This document shows positions 8,931 to 16,500 of a stretch of DNA of 64,000 nt, one piece after another. The position numbers were made by a program, and so were the translations under genes. Numbering within the stretch: position 1 is the first letter of the stretch; the number at the start of each line of letters is the position of its first letter. The notes beneath the pieces were generated by a model that was not told the DNA's origin, made no database searches, and worked only from the letters and a program-made list of their open reading frames with translations. The stretch is from Psychrobacillus psychrodurans (GTDB lineage Bacteria; Bacillota; Bacilli; Bacillales_A; Planococcaceae): NCBI RefSeq assembly GCF_027563345.1, contig NZ_JAMKBK010000008.1; one strand, given 5' to 3'.

Positions 8931-9647
8931 ATGAGTTATATGGAGACCTTTTTCGAAATGAACTTTTGGGAAATGATTTTGAGATCCACCCTTTCCTTCA
9001 TCGTATTACTTGTATTAGCAAGGCTATTAGGAAAGAAACAATTAAGCCAGCTCACTTTTTTCCACTATATAACTGGTATAACAGTTGGGTCTATAGCCGC
9101 AGAAATTGCCTCTCAACATGAAACACCTTTTCTAGATGGATTGATTGCAATTATTTGGTGGACGGCCCTCACTTTATTAATGAGTTATATATCTTTGAAA
9201 TTTCCTACAGCTCGAACATGGATTGATGATGAACCAACAATTGTTATAAGAGACGGTAAAATCAGTGTGAAGTCTTTAAGATCCTCACGTTTACATATGG
9301 ATGATGTATTAATGATGCTGAGAGAGCAATCTATTTTTTCTATCCAGGATGTTCATTATGCAGTCCTTGAAACAAACGGCGAACTAAGCGTCATGAAAAA
9401 GGTTGGTTTGCAGGAGGCTACAAAAGAGGACGTTAAAGTGCCCCTTACTCTTCCTTTGTTCATACCCTCTGAAATAATATCCGACGGTAAAATTGTAAAA
9501 AAGAACTTGGAAGAATTAGATTTAACAGAAGAATGGGTAATGAAAAAGCTAAGAAAACATGGAGTAGATTCAGTTAGTGATGTGTTTTATGCACAATTAC
9601 AAACGAATGGCTCATTATATATTAGCTTAAAAGAAAATGGTGTTTAG
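8931..9647 (+). CDS. DUF421 (YetF/YrbG-type) membrane protein
   Basis: About 238 residues: two or three N-terminal helices, then the DUF421 core LLGKKQLSQLTFFHYITGI, and a soluble C-terminal domain (from about residue 95) with IVIRDGKI and VLMMLREQSIFSIQDVHYAVLETNG. In spore formers members of this family occur near germination genes or alone; the function is poorly defined. The start is uncertain: ATG 8931 has a weak GGGG site, the next ATG is 8940, and an in-frame ATG at 8865 has no ribosome site. Confidence 0.8.
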   Translation: MSYMETFFEMNFWEMILRSTLSFIVLLVLARLLGKKQLSQLTFFHYITGITVGSIAAEIASQHETPFLDGLIAIIWWTALTLLMSYISLKFPTARTWIDDEPTIVIRDGKISVKSLRSSRLHMDDVLMMLREQSIFSIQDVHYAVLETNGELSVMKKVGLQEATKEDVKVPLTLPLFIPSEIISDGKIVKKNLEELDLTEEWVMKKLRKHGVDSVSDVFYAQLQTNGSLYISLKENGV

Positions 9648-9650
9648 CAA

Positions 9651-9695
9651 AAAAGGAGCGAGGAAATGTGACATAATCACTTTTCTTAGCTCCCT
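9651..9695. terminator. Convergent-gene hairpin terminator
   Basis: AAGGAGCGAGGAAA and TTTTCTTAGCTCCCTT form an imperfect long stem between the stops of the DUF421 gene and the hydrolase. A and T runs on the two sides suggest use in both directions. Confidence 0.6.
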
Positions 9696-9700
9696 TCTAT

Positions 9701-10477
9701 TTATCCGTGATTTAAATAAGTGAGAATGGCATTACCCAGTTCATCCGGCGCCTCATACATACTCATATGACCTGCATCCCCTATGACTACTTGTTTGATA
9801 TTATCTCCACTTGCTGTGAATGTCTTGTCAGCTGGGATAAGTTGGTCACTTTCTCCTGCTATTAATAGTACTGGTAGCTCTGTCTTCTCCAAAATTTCCG
9901 TACGATCTTTTCTATTTTTCATCGCAAGAAGTGCATTTTTAGCTCCTTGAGGTTGTACTTCATATCCAATCTTTTTAACTTCCTCCATCGATTGTTTATG
10001 ACTTTCTACATTTTCTGGAGCAAATAGTTTTGGAACAAGACCATCGATGAATATATCGATTCCTGCCTTTTCTATTTTATCGGCTGAGGCAATTCTTCCT
10101 TCCTTAGCTTCTTCTGAATCAGGAAATCCTGTGGAATGAATTAAAGAGAAACCGCTTAAATATTGATTATATTTTTCTGCAAAAGCTAGTGTGATATAGC
10201 CACCTAGTGAATGACCGAACATGGTCACCTTCTCTATTCCTAGTTCCTCTAAGAAGTCTTTTAGAATTAATGTGTATTGTTCTATATCATTCACGCTATC
10301 GAGCACTTTAGATTCTCCATGACCAGGAAGATCAATTGCAATAACTCTATATTTTTCCGATAACATTGGTATTACTTTTCCCCAATAACCAGAGCTTCCA
10401 CAAAATCCATGGATGAGTAATAGGACCTCTCCTGTGCCTTCCTCTTTGTAAGCAATGTTGGTATTAATTGTTTTCAT
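9701..10477 (-). CDS. Alpha/beta-fold hydrolase
   Basis: A 258-residue cytoplasmic protein of the epoxide hydrolase/esterase-like branch. It shows the oxyanion loop HGFCGSSGYW at residues 23-32, the nucleophile elbow GHSLGG with Ser90, an acidic residue in AGESDQLIP, and the catalytic His in GDAGHMSMYEAP. A helical cap separates Ser from the last two residues. Its ATG is 4 bp downstream of the stop of the glycosidase gene, so the two are probably co-transcribed. The substrate cannot be read from sequence. Confidence 0.85.
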   Translation of the reverse strand: MKTINTNIAYKEEGTGEVLLLIHGFCGSSGYWGKVIPMLSEKYRVIAIDLPGHGESKVLDSVNDIEQYTLILKDFLEELGIEKVTMFGHSLGGYITLAFAEKYNQYLSGFSLIHSTGFPDSEEAKEGRIASADKIEKAGIDIFIDGLVPKLFAPENVESHKQSMEEVKKIGYEVQPQGAKNALLAMKNRKDRTEILEKTELPVLLIAGESDQLIPADKTFTASGDNIKQVVIGDAGHMSMYEAPDELGNAILTYLNHG

Positions 10478-10481
10478 TAAG

Positions 10482-12116
10482 TCATCTCCCTAATGTTTGA
10501 TTAATTGATTGGTTCAACTCTTCTATGTTTACCCCATCTATTTGTTTATTACTCAAATTATATTTCTTCTTAATAGAGAGAATCCGTTTCACGCTTTCAT
10601 CGATTCTTTGTTCCGTAATTTCTCCATCTTCTATTGCTTTAAGAATTGCGTCTACCGTTTTTTTTACATTTGCGTAGTTATGCGCTACTAACACTATGTC
10701 ATTTCCTGCTTTTACTGCAGATACGGCTGATTCACCTATTTCCAAGTTATTTAGGATTGCTTTCATCGTCATATCATCTGTTATGATAATACCTTCATAG
10801 CCTAGTTGTTCCCTCAATACATCGGTAATAATTCTCTCTGATATGGAGGCCGGATATGTAGAATCAATTTTCGGAAGTAAAATATGACCTACCATCACGA
10901 CATCCGCACCTTGCTCTACCGCATGCTTAAAAGGTATTAACTCAAGAGCTTGTAATTCCTCTAAGCTCTTTTGAATTATTGGTAGCTCTTTATGCGAATC
11001 CACTGCAGTATCGCCATGTCCGGGGAAATGCTTTATAACCGAAATAACCTGCTCACTTTGAATGCCTTTCATCATCTGTAGCCCCAGCTCACTTACTAGC
11101 TCCGCATCTTTTCCAAAGGATCGGTCTCCAATAATCGGATTATCGGGATTGCTGTTTATATCAAGAACAGGAGCAAAATCTAAATTGAAACCAAATGCAC
11201 TTAGTTCTTTCCCTAATAGCTTCCCTATATTATAAGAAAGAGATATATCATTTCGCTTTCCTAATTCTTCGTTTGTCGGTAACTTAGTTAACTCTGGGAG
11301 CCTAGAAATTCTACCACCCTCTTCGTCAACTCCTAAAAACAATGGAACTTTATTATTAGTATTTTCTTGTTTAATGGCATTCAATAAGGAAACAGATTGA
11401 TTGGCATTCTTTAAATTGTCCTTGAACAAAATAATACCGCCGACTTGATGTGTAGATATGATTTTCTTGGTCTCATTTGTAATATCCGTCCCTTTTATAC
11501 CCGCAAATATCATCTGGCCTACTTTTTCTTCTAGGCTTAAATCGGAAAGAGAGAAGTCTTTTTCAAATTCTGTGAATACAGATATGTGATGAACTTCTGG
11601 ATTTGGCTCTTCTTCCGTTGGCTTAGGCATTATCCATTTCAATTGAAAGTCTGTTGTGACATCATATATAAAAATCGTTTGGTCTACTTGGTCATCCTGA
11701 TAGCTTCTAACTTTATCAGCTTCACCTTTAATGGATTTAATATCCTCGAGACGGATTTGTTGGATTTCAGGTGAACTGGACCGTATATCAAAAACAACTT
11801 CAGATTGATGACCCACTGTTGCATCGTTCGATAGAAATTCTTCATAGATGGCACTAGCATTCTTACTTTTTCGATCTGGAGCTCCCCATAGTTCATGCAC
11901 TTTTTGGATGGTAGTTTCTCCTACGATAAAAGGTGAATTAATCGTTTGCCCTTTTTCTGCTAGGTCAAACAAGAGGGATACAAAGGATTCCGCATCTGAA
12001 GACATTTCTATCGGCACTTCCTTTTGTGAATCGCTATCTTCCTTAGAATCTTTGAGCATTACAACTACGGCAATTGCAAATAATATTAGAAGAAGTATTA
12101 CTACCTTTTTGGTCAT
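10482..12116 (-). CDS. nagZ: DUF4309 domain fused to glycoside hydrolase family 3 (NagZ-like)
   Basis: About 544 residues. An N-terminal membrane anchor (VVILLLILFAIAVVVML) suggests an enzyme on the outer face. Residues ~35-185 look like the DUF4309/YjgB domain of Bacillus surface proteins. From about 195 a GH3 beta-N-acetylhexosaminidase begins, with VGQMIFAGI, FLGVDEEGGRISRL, FAPVLDINSNP and the NagZ signature KHFPGHGDTAVDSH, which carries the catalytic His/Asp dyad. Expected role: removing GlcNAc from muropeptides during wall turnover. ATG 12116 has GGAGG seven bases upstream; ATG 12119 is an alternative. Confidence 0.88.
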   Translation of the reverse strand: MTKKVVILLLILFAIAVVVMLKDSKEDSDSQKEVPIEMSSDAESFVSLLFDLAEKGQTINSPFIVGETTIQKVHELWGAPDRKSKNASAIYEEFLSNDATVGHQSEVVFDIRSSSPEIQQIRLEDIKSIKGEADKVRSYQDDQVDQTIFIYDVTTDFQLKWIMPKPTEEEPNPEVHHISVFTEFEKDFSLSDLSLEEKVGQMIFAGIKGTDITNETKKIISTHQVGGIILFKDNLKNANQSVSLLNAIKQENTNNKVPLFLGVDEEGGRISRLPELTKLPTNEELGKRNDISLSYNIGKLLGKELSAFGFNLDFAPVLDINSNPDNPIIGDRSFGKDAELVSELGLQMMKGIQSEQVISVIKHFPGHGDTAVDSHKELPIIQKSLEELQALELIPFKHAVEQGADVVMVGHILLPKIDSTYPASISERIITDVLREQLGYEGIIITDDMTMKAILNNLEIGESAVSAVKAGNDIVLVAHNYANVKKTVDAILKAIEDGEITEQRIDESVKRILSIKKKYNLSNKQIDGVNIEELNQSINQTLGR

Positions 12117-12283
12117 CATAAAACCTCCAAACAAATGATAATCTTACCCTACTTCCATAAGCCTAACCAATATCCCTTTAATCTAACTAAAAAAAGAGCT
12201 TTATATTTGATATATTTTCACTTCTCAAATATAGTACTATTTGAATCAAAATAATATAAAAACGACTGAAAAGAGGAATAGTT

Positions 12284-12439
12284 ATGTCTAATAAAGATGC
12301 TATGATATGTGATATAGAAACTGGAATTTGCGGACCTGCAGAAGAAAGTAATTCTGTTATAGAGCTAATTGACCTAACTGCCCTGTCTACAAAAAAAGAA
12401 TCTGATGCAGTTACTGTACAAACTGAAAAAGACAAATGA
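12284..12439 (+). CDS. Small two-cysteine protein (51 residues)
   Basis: ATG 12284 follows AAGAGGAA at good spacing and the frame ends at TGA 12439. The peptide begins MSNKDAMICDIETGICGPAE; the two cysteines are spaced CX6C (CDIETGIC), and the rest is acidic and polar with no helix long enough for a membrane. It stands alone between two minus-strand genes, with an AT-rich promoter-like region before it and a strong terminator after it, which argues that it is a real gene. The CDxETGxC pattern recalls N-terminal cysteine motifs of DsbA/FrnE-like proteins, but the function is unknown. Confidence 0.65.
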   Translation: MSNKDAMICDIETGICGPAEESNSVIELIDLTALSTKKESDAVTVQTEKDK

Positions 12440-12446
12440 AATAGTT

Positions 12447-12483
12447 AAAACGCCCTTCTGTAATTAGTACGGAGGGGCGTTTG
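12447..12483. terminator. Terminator between the small Cys protein gene and the phosphatase
   Basis: A ten-pair stem, CGCCCTTCTG with CGGAGGGGCG, is flanked by A and T runs. It begins eight bases after the TGA of the small gene and lies just before the end of the convergent phosphatase. Confidence 0.8.
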
Positions 12484-12488
12484 CCATA

Positions 12489-13079
12489 TCATTGCACTTC
12501 CTTCACTTCTAAATGCTTCATACAGTTAAATAAATGACAACTGTTACCTTGATCGTTGAGCTCCACAATTGAAACGGAAGTGTTTCCGATATCACGAGAA
12601 AACTCTCCATTTGGAACAAGTGCATATAATAATCTACTTATGAAGCCTCCATGACTAACTACGAGCACTCGTTTTCCCAAATGTTTTTGTTTTACTTCTT
12701 CTATAAAAGACATCCCACGAGAAAGAATATCTGCCTCTGATTCAAAGCCGATATCCTGGTTTCTCCAATCCAGCCCCCATTTAGCAATTCGTTCATCCTC
12801 AGTCGTTCCTTCGATTAAGCCACCACCAATTTCTCCAAGACGTTTGTCTTGAATAAAGTCGACTCCCGAATGATTTTCAGCAATAATTTCAGCTGTTTTC
12901 TTTGCACGAATTAATGGACTTGTATAAATAACGTCCCATTCTTCGAACTGCATTCTTTGCGCTGCACGCTTAGCCATTTGAATTCCTTCTTCATCTAATG
13001 GCACATCTGTACTCCCCTGAGCTCTACCTTCCTTATTCCAAGCAGTGACACCATGTCTTACAAACCCTATCGTCGTCAT
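12489..13079 (-). CDS. Histidine phosphatase family protein (PhoE/GpmB-like)
   Basis: A 196-residue cytoplasmic enzyme. The catalytic RHG motif is in TTIGFVRHGVTAWN at the N-terminus, the second conserved arginine in YTSPLIRAKKTAEI, Glu in RLGEIGGGLIEG, and the second histidine in VLVVSHGGFI. This is the phosphoglycerate mutase-like superfamily acting through a phosphohistidine; the short length and motif spacing fit broad-specificity phosphatases rather than true mutases. Substrate unknown. Single gene. Confidence 0.87.
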   Translation of the reverse strand: MTTIGFVRHGVTAWNKEGRAQGSTDVPLDEEGIQMAKRAAQRMQFEEWDVIYTSPLIRAKKTAEIIAENHSGVDFIQDKRLGEIGGGLIEGTTEDERIAKWGLDWRNQDIGFESEADILSRGMSFIEEVKQKHLGKRVLVVSHGGFISRLLYALVPNGEFSRDIGNTSVSIVELNDQGNSCHLFNCMKHLEVKEVQ

Positions 13080-13194
13080 GTAATTTCCCCCTTACTTATT
13101 GTTTCATTATAATCAAATTAAAATAATTGAACAATTATTGCTTGACCTTCACGCAACGTAAAGGTTTAAGCTGAATATATAAGGAGGTGATGAA

Positions 13195-13953
13195 TTGGAA
13201 TACACGGTACAAAAACTTGGGCAGCTTGCTGGTATTAGCGCAAGAACACTACGATATTATGATGAGATTGGGCTACTTAAACCTACACGTATCAATTCAT
13301 CAGGATATCGTATATACTGTGTAACTGAAGTAAATCGGCTGCAACAAATACTATTTTACCGCGAACTTGGAGTAAATTTAGAAAGTATTAAAGAAATCAT
13401 GACATCCCCAGCATTTGACGGTACACAAGCGCTTCGAGATCATCGTGATAAACTGCTCGAAAAACGTGTGCAACTTGATGCACTTATTAATAACGTGGAT
13501 AAATCAATTAAACAGACAGAAAGGAAGATTAGCATGACAGATAAGGAAAAGTTTGAAGGCTTTAAACAAAAACTTGTTGATGACAATGAGAAGAAATACG
13601 GAAAAGAAATTCGAAAAAAATACGGTGAAGATACAGTGAATGCATCCAACGTAAAAATAAAGGGCATGACCGAAGAGGAGTATGCGAAAATACAGAAATT
13701 AGAGGAGCAAATGTTCATGAATTTAAAAGCAGCAATGGATACCGGAAATCCCGCCGGAGAACAGGCTCAAAAAGCGGCAGATTTGCATAAACAATGGCTT
13801 TGCTTTTACTGGGATCAATACTCTAAAGAAGCTCATGAAGGTCTTGCAGAAATGTATGTCTCTGATGAACGATTCACTGCATATTATGATAAAGTACAAT
13901 CAGGTGCAACTGAATTTTTACGAGATGCAATTGTTATTTACACAAAAAGCTAG
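13195..13953 (+). CDS. MerR-family regulator with TipAS ligand domain
   Basis: A 252-residue protein. Residues 1-70 are a MerR winged helix (YTVQKLGQLAGISARTLRYYDEIGLLKP), a coiled coil follows to about 115, and residues ~120-250 resemble the TipAS antibiotic-recognition domain of TipAL, Mta and SkgA. Such regulators bind diverse drugs and switch on pump or resistance genes. It starts at TTG 13195 behind a near-perfect AAGGAGGTGATGAA. No pump lies directly beside it, so the target is not evident. Confidence 0.88.
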   Translation: MEYTVQKLGQLAGISARTLRYYDEIGLLKPTRINSSGYRIYCVTEVNRLQQILFYRELGVNLESIKEIMTSPAFDGTQALRDHRDKLLEKRVQLDALINNVDKSIKQTERKISMTDKEKFEGFKQKLVDDNEKKYGKEIRKKYGEDTVNASNVKIKGMTEEEYAKIQKLEEQMFMNLKAAMDTGNPAGEQAQKAADLHKQWLCFYWDQYSKEAHEGLAEMYVSDERFTAYYDKVQSGATEFLRDAIVIYTKS

Positions 13954-13977
13954 AAGGCTCATACCTTCTAGCTTTTT
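13944..13977. terminator. Terminator after the MerR regulator
   Basis: AAAAAGCTAGAAGG / CCTTCTAGCTTTTT is a perfect 14-bp stem with a 6-base loop, overlapping the end of the regulator gene and the end of the small minus-strand frame. It should work in both directions. Confidence 0.85.
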
Positions 13978-14135
13978 CTAACTATCACTTTGTATATTTT
14001 ATCGATTCCATAGACACCAACCAATAACAAAAAGAAGGCAATAATATAGTTGGACAAACTCTTTTCTATTTCGAGGATATTTAACAAATAAAGAAAAATA
14101 ATAGCCCAAATTATTATTAATACGGATTTAATAAT
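13968..14135 (-). CDS. Small two-helix membrane protein with apparent ATT start
   Basis: Two bases after the NUDIX stop, TAGGAGG is followed five bases later by ATT (14135) and ATT (14132). The frame then runs 55 codons to TAG and encodes two clean hydrophobic helices (SVLIIIWAIIFLYLLNILEI and NYIIAFFLLLVGVYG) with a basic tail. No ATG, GTG or TTG exists in frame after an upstream stop. ATT starts are rare but real (infC in E. coli is the known case). Alternatives are a start codon lost by mutation, or a fortuitous frame. No family recognised. Confidence 0.45.
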   Translation of the reverse strand: MIKSVLIIIWAIIFLYLLNILEIEKSLSNYIIAFFLLLVGVYGIDKIYKVIVRKS

Positions 14136-14148
14136 TCCAACCTCCTAA

Positions 14149-14577
14149 CTAATTTGGAAGTTTGTCCTTTCCATTTTGTAATACATTCTCGATTATGTGG
14201 ATATCCTCTGGATAAGCTAAATCCAAGTCTTGGATTTCCTCGAATGACATCCAGGCAATTTCGTGAATAAATTCATCTGGGTCTTGCAATGTTATTTCAC
14301 CGCTTATTATTATAACTAAAAAATAGTCTACATCGTAAGAGATTCCGTGTTCACTGAGAGTTCCACTTTTATTATGTACCTTGTCAATCGTTTTCACTAT
14401 GAATCCAGTTTCCTCACAAAATTCTCTTATACAGCATTCTTCTATTGTTTCTCCTTCTTCAAGCGTCCCAGAAGGAACTGTCCATTTCTTATCTTCTCCT
14501 GGTGCTGCTTGAAGTACCATTAATACTTCCTTCTGATCATTTACACAAATACCAGCTGCACCTTTCCAGCTAAACAT
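14149..14577 (-). CDS. NUDIX hydrolase
   Basis: A 142-residue protein with the NUDIX box GTLEEGETIEECCIREFCEETGF from about residue 37 (pattern GX5EX7REUXEEXGU complete), which binds Mg2+ and cleaves nucleoside diphosphate-linked substrates. Its N-terminus, WKGAAGICVNDQKEVLMVL, is the usual first strand pair. It lies 19 bp downstream of the alkyltransferase-like gene on the same strand and directly before the small membrane frame, suggesting one transcript. The substrate is not predictable. Confidence 0.87.
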   Translation of the reverse strand: MFSWKGAAGICVNDQKEVLMVLQAAPGEDKKWTVPSGTLEEGETIEECCIREFCEETGFIVKTIDKVHNKSGTLSEHGISYDVDYFLVIIISGEITLQDPDEFIHEIAWMSFEEIQDLDLAYPEDIHIIENVLQNGKDKLPN

Positions 14578-14596
14578 CAGCCTTCACTTCCTCTCC

Positions 14597-14926
14597 TTAT
14601 ATCCACTCTTCTTCTATTATATTTGGATCATAACGGGACTTTTTTAAATCTACACATCCATTGGCAAGAAAGTGGACCCCTTCTGATTCTAGCATTGCTT
14701 TTTGAGAGTATGCCGATTCTTCATCAGCCATTACAATTTCGCCCTTCGCATTAATCACACGTTGCCAAGGAATATTATGTTTTGCACTCATAGAATGTAA
14801 AACACGAACTACCTGTCTTGCTCCTCGAGGGCTTCCTGCAACTTTTGCAACCTGTCCATACGTCATCACTTTTCCCGATGGAATGGACTTTATAATATGA
14901 ATTACTTTTTCAGTAAAAGGATTCAT
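14597..14926 (-). CDS. Alkyltransferase-like (ATL/YbaZ) DNA-binding protein
   Basis: A 109-residue protein matching the DNA-binding domain of O6-methylguanine methyltransferase: TEKVIHIIKSIPSGKVMTYGQVA, then GSPRGARQVVRVLH with the arginine finger. At the active site the sequence is PWQRVI, with Trp in place of the acceptor Cys of PCHRV. That is the mark of ATL proteins, which bind alkylated guanine and hand it to nucleotide excision repair instead of repairing it. ATG 14926 (MNPFTEK) has AAAGGGAG upstream; a further ATG at 14944 is less likely. Confidence 0.88.
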   Translation of the reverse strand: MNPFTEKVIHIIKSIPSGKVMTYGQVAKVAGSPRGARQVVRVLHSMSAKHNIPWQRVINAKGEIVMADEESAYSQKAMLESEGVHFLANGCVDLKKSRYDPNIIEEEWI

Positions 14927-14994
14927 CCCGTAACTCCCTTTCATTTCCTCTAATTATAACTGACAATTTATAAAATTATAATTGCATTTAATGT

Positions 14995-15043
14995 AGTACC
15001 TTGCATAAGATAATACCATATGATATATTCTATCTAAGGTACT
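14995..15043 (+). promoter_or_regulatory. padR promoter flanked by inverted-repeat operator
   Basis: TTGCAT (15001-15006), a 17-bp spacer and TATATT (15024-15029) form a good SigA promoter. An exact inverted repeat, AGTACCTT (14995-15002) and AAGGTACT (15036-15043), brackets it and overlaps the -35. This is the layout expected for self-repression by the PadR protein encoded next. Confidence 0.65.
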
Positions 15044-15078
15044 GTTCATTAGTTAGTAGTGGAAGGAGGAAAAAAAAG

Positions 15079-15402
15079 ATGAATATTCAATTTAAAAAAG
15101 GAGTATTAAACTTATGTGTGCTCGTTTTATTGGATAAGCAAGATCGATATGGTTATGAGCTTGTACAAAAAATATCCGATCAGATTTCAATTTCAGAAGG
15201 ATCCGTATATCCATTATTAAGACGTTTGACAAAGGAAGGCTATTTTACCACATATCTGCAGGAGTCCACAGAAGGACCCCCACGGAAATACTACAAACTC
15301 ACTGATTTAGGTCGCTCCTACTTACATGAACAATTGAAAGAATGGAAAAGTTTTACGACTGGTGTAAATAATCTAATTGAAGAGGGTGTAAAAAATGACT
15401 GA
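15079..15402 (+). CDS. PadR-family transcriptional regulator
   Basis: A 107-residue winged-helix protein: FKKGVLNLCVLVLLDKQDRYGYELVQ is the PadR opening, followed by EGSVYPLLRRLTKEGY and GPPRKYYKLTDLGR, the recognition helix and wing. ATG 15079 has GGAAGGAGG eight bases upstream; in-frame TTG at 15001 lies within the promoter. The stop overlaps the next gene by 8 bp. PadR-DUF1700 pairs are common in Firmicutes, where the PadR protein represses its own operon, often in response to envelope stress or antibiotics. Confidence 0.92.
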   Translation: MNIQFKKGVLNLCVLVLLDKQDRYGYELVQKISDQISISEGSVYPLLRRLTKEGYFTTYLQESTEGPPRKYYKLTDLGRSYLHEQLKEWKSFTTGVNNLIEEGVKND

Positions 15403-16444
15403 ACAACAATTTTTAAATGAATTAGAAACTGCTTTAACGAGGCTTCCAGCTGAAGAGAGATATGATATTCTTTCTGATATTAAAGAGTACTTCTCAAATG
15501 GCCGAGAAGATGGAAAATCAGATAGTGAAATTGCGGCTTCTTTAGGGTCACCAAGAGATATTGCTAAGGAGCTTTCCGAAAACCAAGTTCAAATTCCAGA
15601 GAAAGTTACAACTGGCAATAAAATCATTAAAGTCCCTCATGCGAACTTCTCAAATGTGATGATGGATATAGAATTCGGCTCTTTATACGTAACTCCTTCG
15701 GAAACAGACGAAACAACTATAGAGCTAGTTGGAGAAAATGATAAATTACAATTGACCGTCGATATAATAAACGACACATTATCCATTCAATTTAAAACCA
15801 AAAAGTATAAACTTTTTAGTTTCATGTTCTTAATAAAAGAACTAAGAGTAAACGTTTCCCTACCTAAAAAGCTATATACAACCGTTATTATGAAAACTAC
15901 TTTCGGACGAATTCGTGCTGAAAAAATACTCGCGAAGAATATAAAAACTACATCAGATAACGGGAGTATTGGATTAAAAGAATTTGCTACAACCATTCTA
16001 GAAGTAAAAACCGATAATGGACGTATCGAAATGGATAAAATTCAGGCTGATAGGCTCACTGCTGAAACTGATAACGGCAGAATTGAGCTTCGAAATATCG
16101 ATGCCGAGCAAGTTCACACGGAAACAGATAACGGGAGAATTATGATGCAATACGTAAACGGAAGTATTGTAGGAAAAACTGATAATGGCAGAATCGAGTT
16201 ACTAACTGCTAGCTTGGATCGAATGATTGAATTGGAGACAGACAACGGGGGCATTTTAGTAGAAACGGAAAATGAGCCAACGGACGTATCTATTCATGCA
16301 AATGTAGATTTTGGCAAAATAAGCGTGTTCGGTGAGAGAAATACTCGAACTGTTTTCGGAAACGGAACAAACAAAGTCCGACTTTCATCGGATAATGGGA
16401 AAATAGCGGTAGAAAAGAAAAGCAGAGTAGTAGCTTATAATTAA
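15395..16444 (+). CDS. DUF1700 + DUF4097 beta-repeat protein
   Basis: A 349-residue protein. Residues 1-70 are the helical DUF1700/HAAS domain (FLNELETALTRLPAEERYDIL...SLGSPRDIAKEL). From about 95 the chain becomes a DUF4097-type beta solenoid, with seven SDNG or TDNG turns about 20 residues apart (TDNGRIE, TDNGRIEL, TDNGRIMM and so on). There is no signal peptide or membrane helix, unusual for DUF1700 proteins, which mostly carry a membrane domain. It overlaps padR by 8 bp. It may serve as the ligand or sensor partner of PadR; this is inference. Confidence 0.85.
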   Translation: MTEQQFLNELETALTRLPAEERYDILSDIKEYFSNGREDGKSDSEIAASLGSPRDIAKELSENQVQIPEKVTTGNKIIKVPHANFSNVMMDIEFGSLYVTPSETDETTIELVGENDKLQLTVDIINDTLSIQFKTKKYKLFSFMFLIKELRVNVSLPKKLYTTVIMKTTFGRIRAEKILAKNIKTTSDNGSIGLKEFATTILEVKTDNGRIEMDKIQADRLTAETDNGRIELRNIDAEQVHTETDNGRIMMQYVNGSIVGKTDNGRIELLTASLDRMIELETDNGGILVETENEPTDVSIHANVDFGKISVFGERNTRTVFGNGTNKVRLSSDNGKIAVEKKSRVVAYN

Positions 16445-16447
16445 GAA

Positions 16448-16485
16448 AAAGTCCTTCAAGACGACAAATCATCTTGAAGGACTTT
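16448..16485. terminator. Terminator between DUF4097 gene and RND pump
   Basis: AAAGTCCTTCAAGA pairs with TCTTGAAGGACTTT around a short loop. It lies three bases after the upstream stop, and the right flank leads into the end of the convergent pump gene. Confidence 0.85.
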
Positions 16486-16500
16486 ACTATTTTGTACGTA

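Noticed and set aside
13968..14135. TTG start for the small membrane frame
   Set aside because: The TTG right after AGGAGG is out of frame and reaches a stop after seven codons, so it cannot encode the helices.
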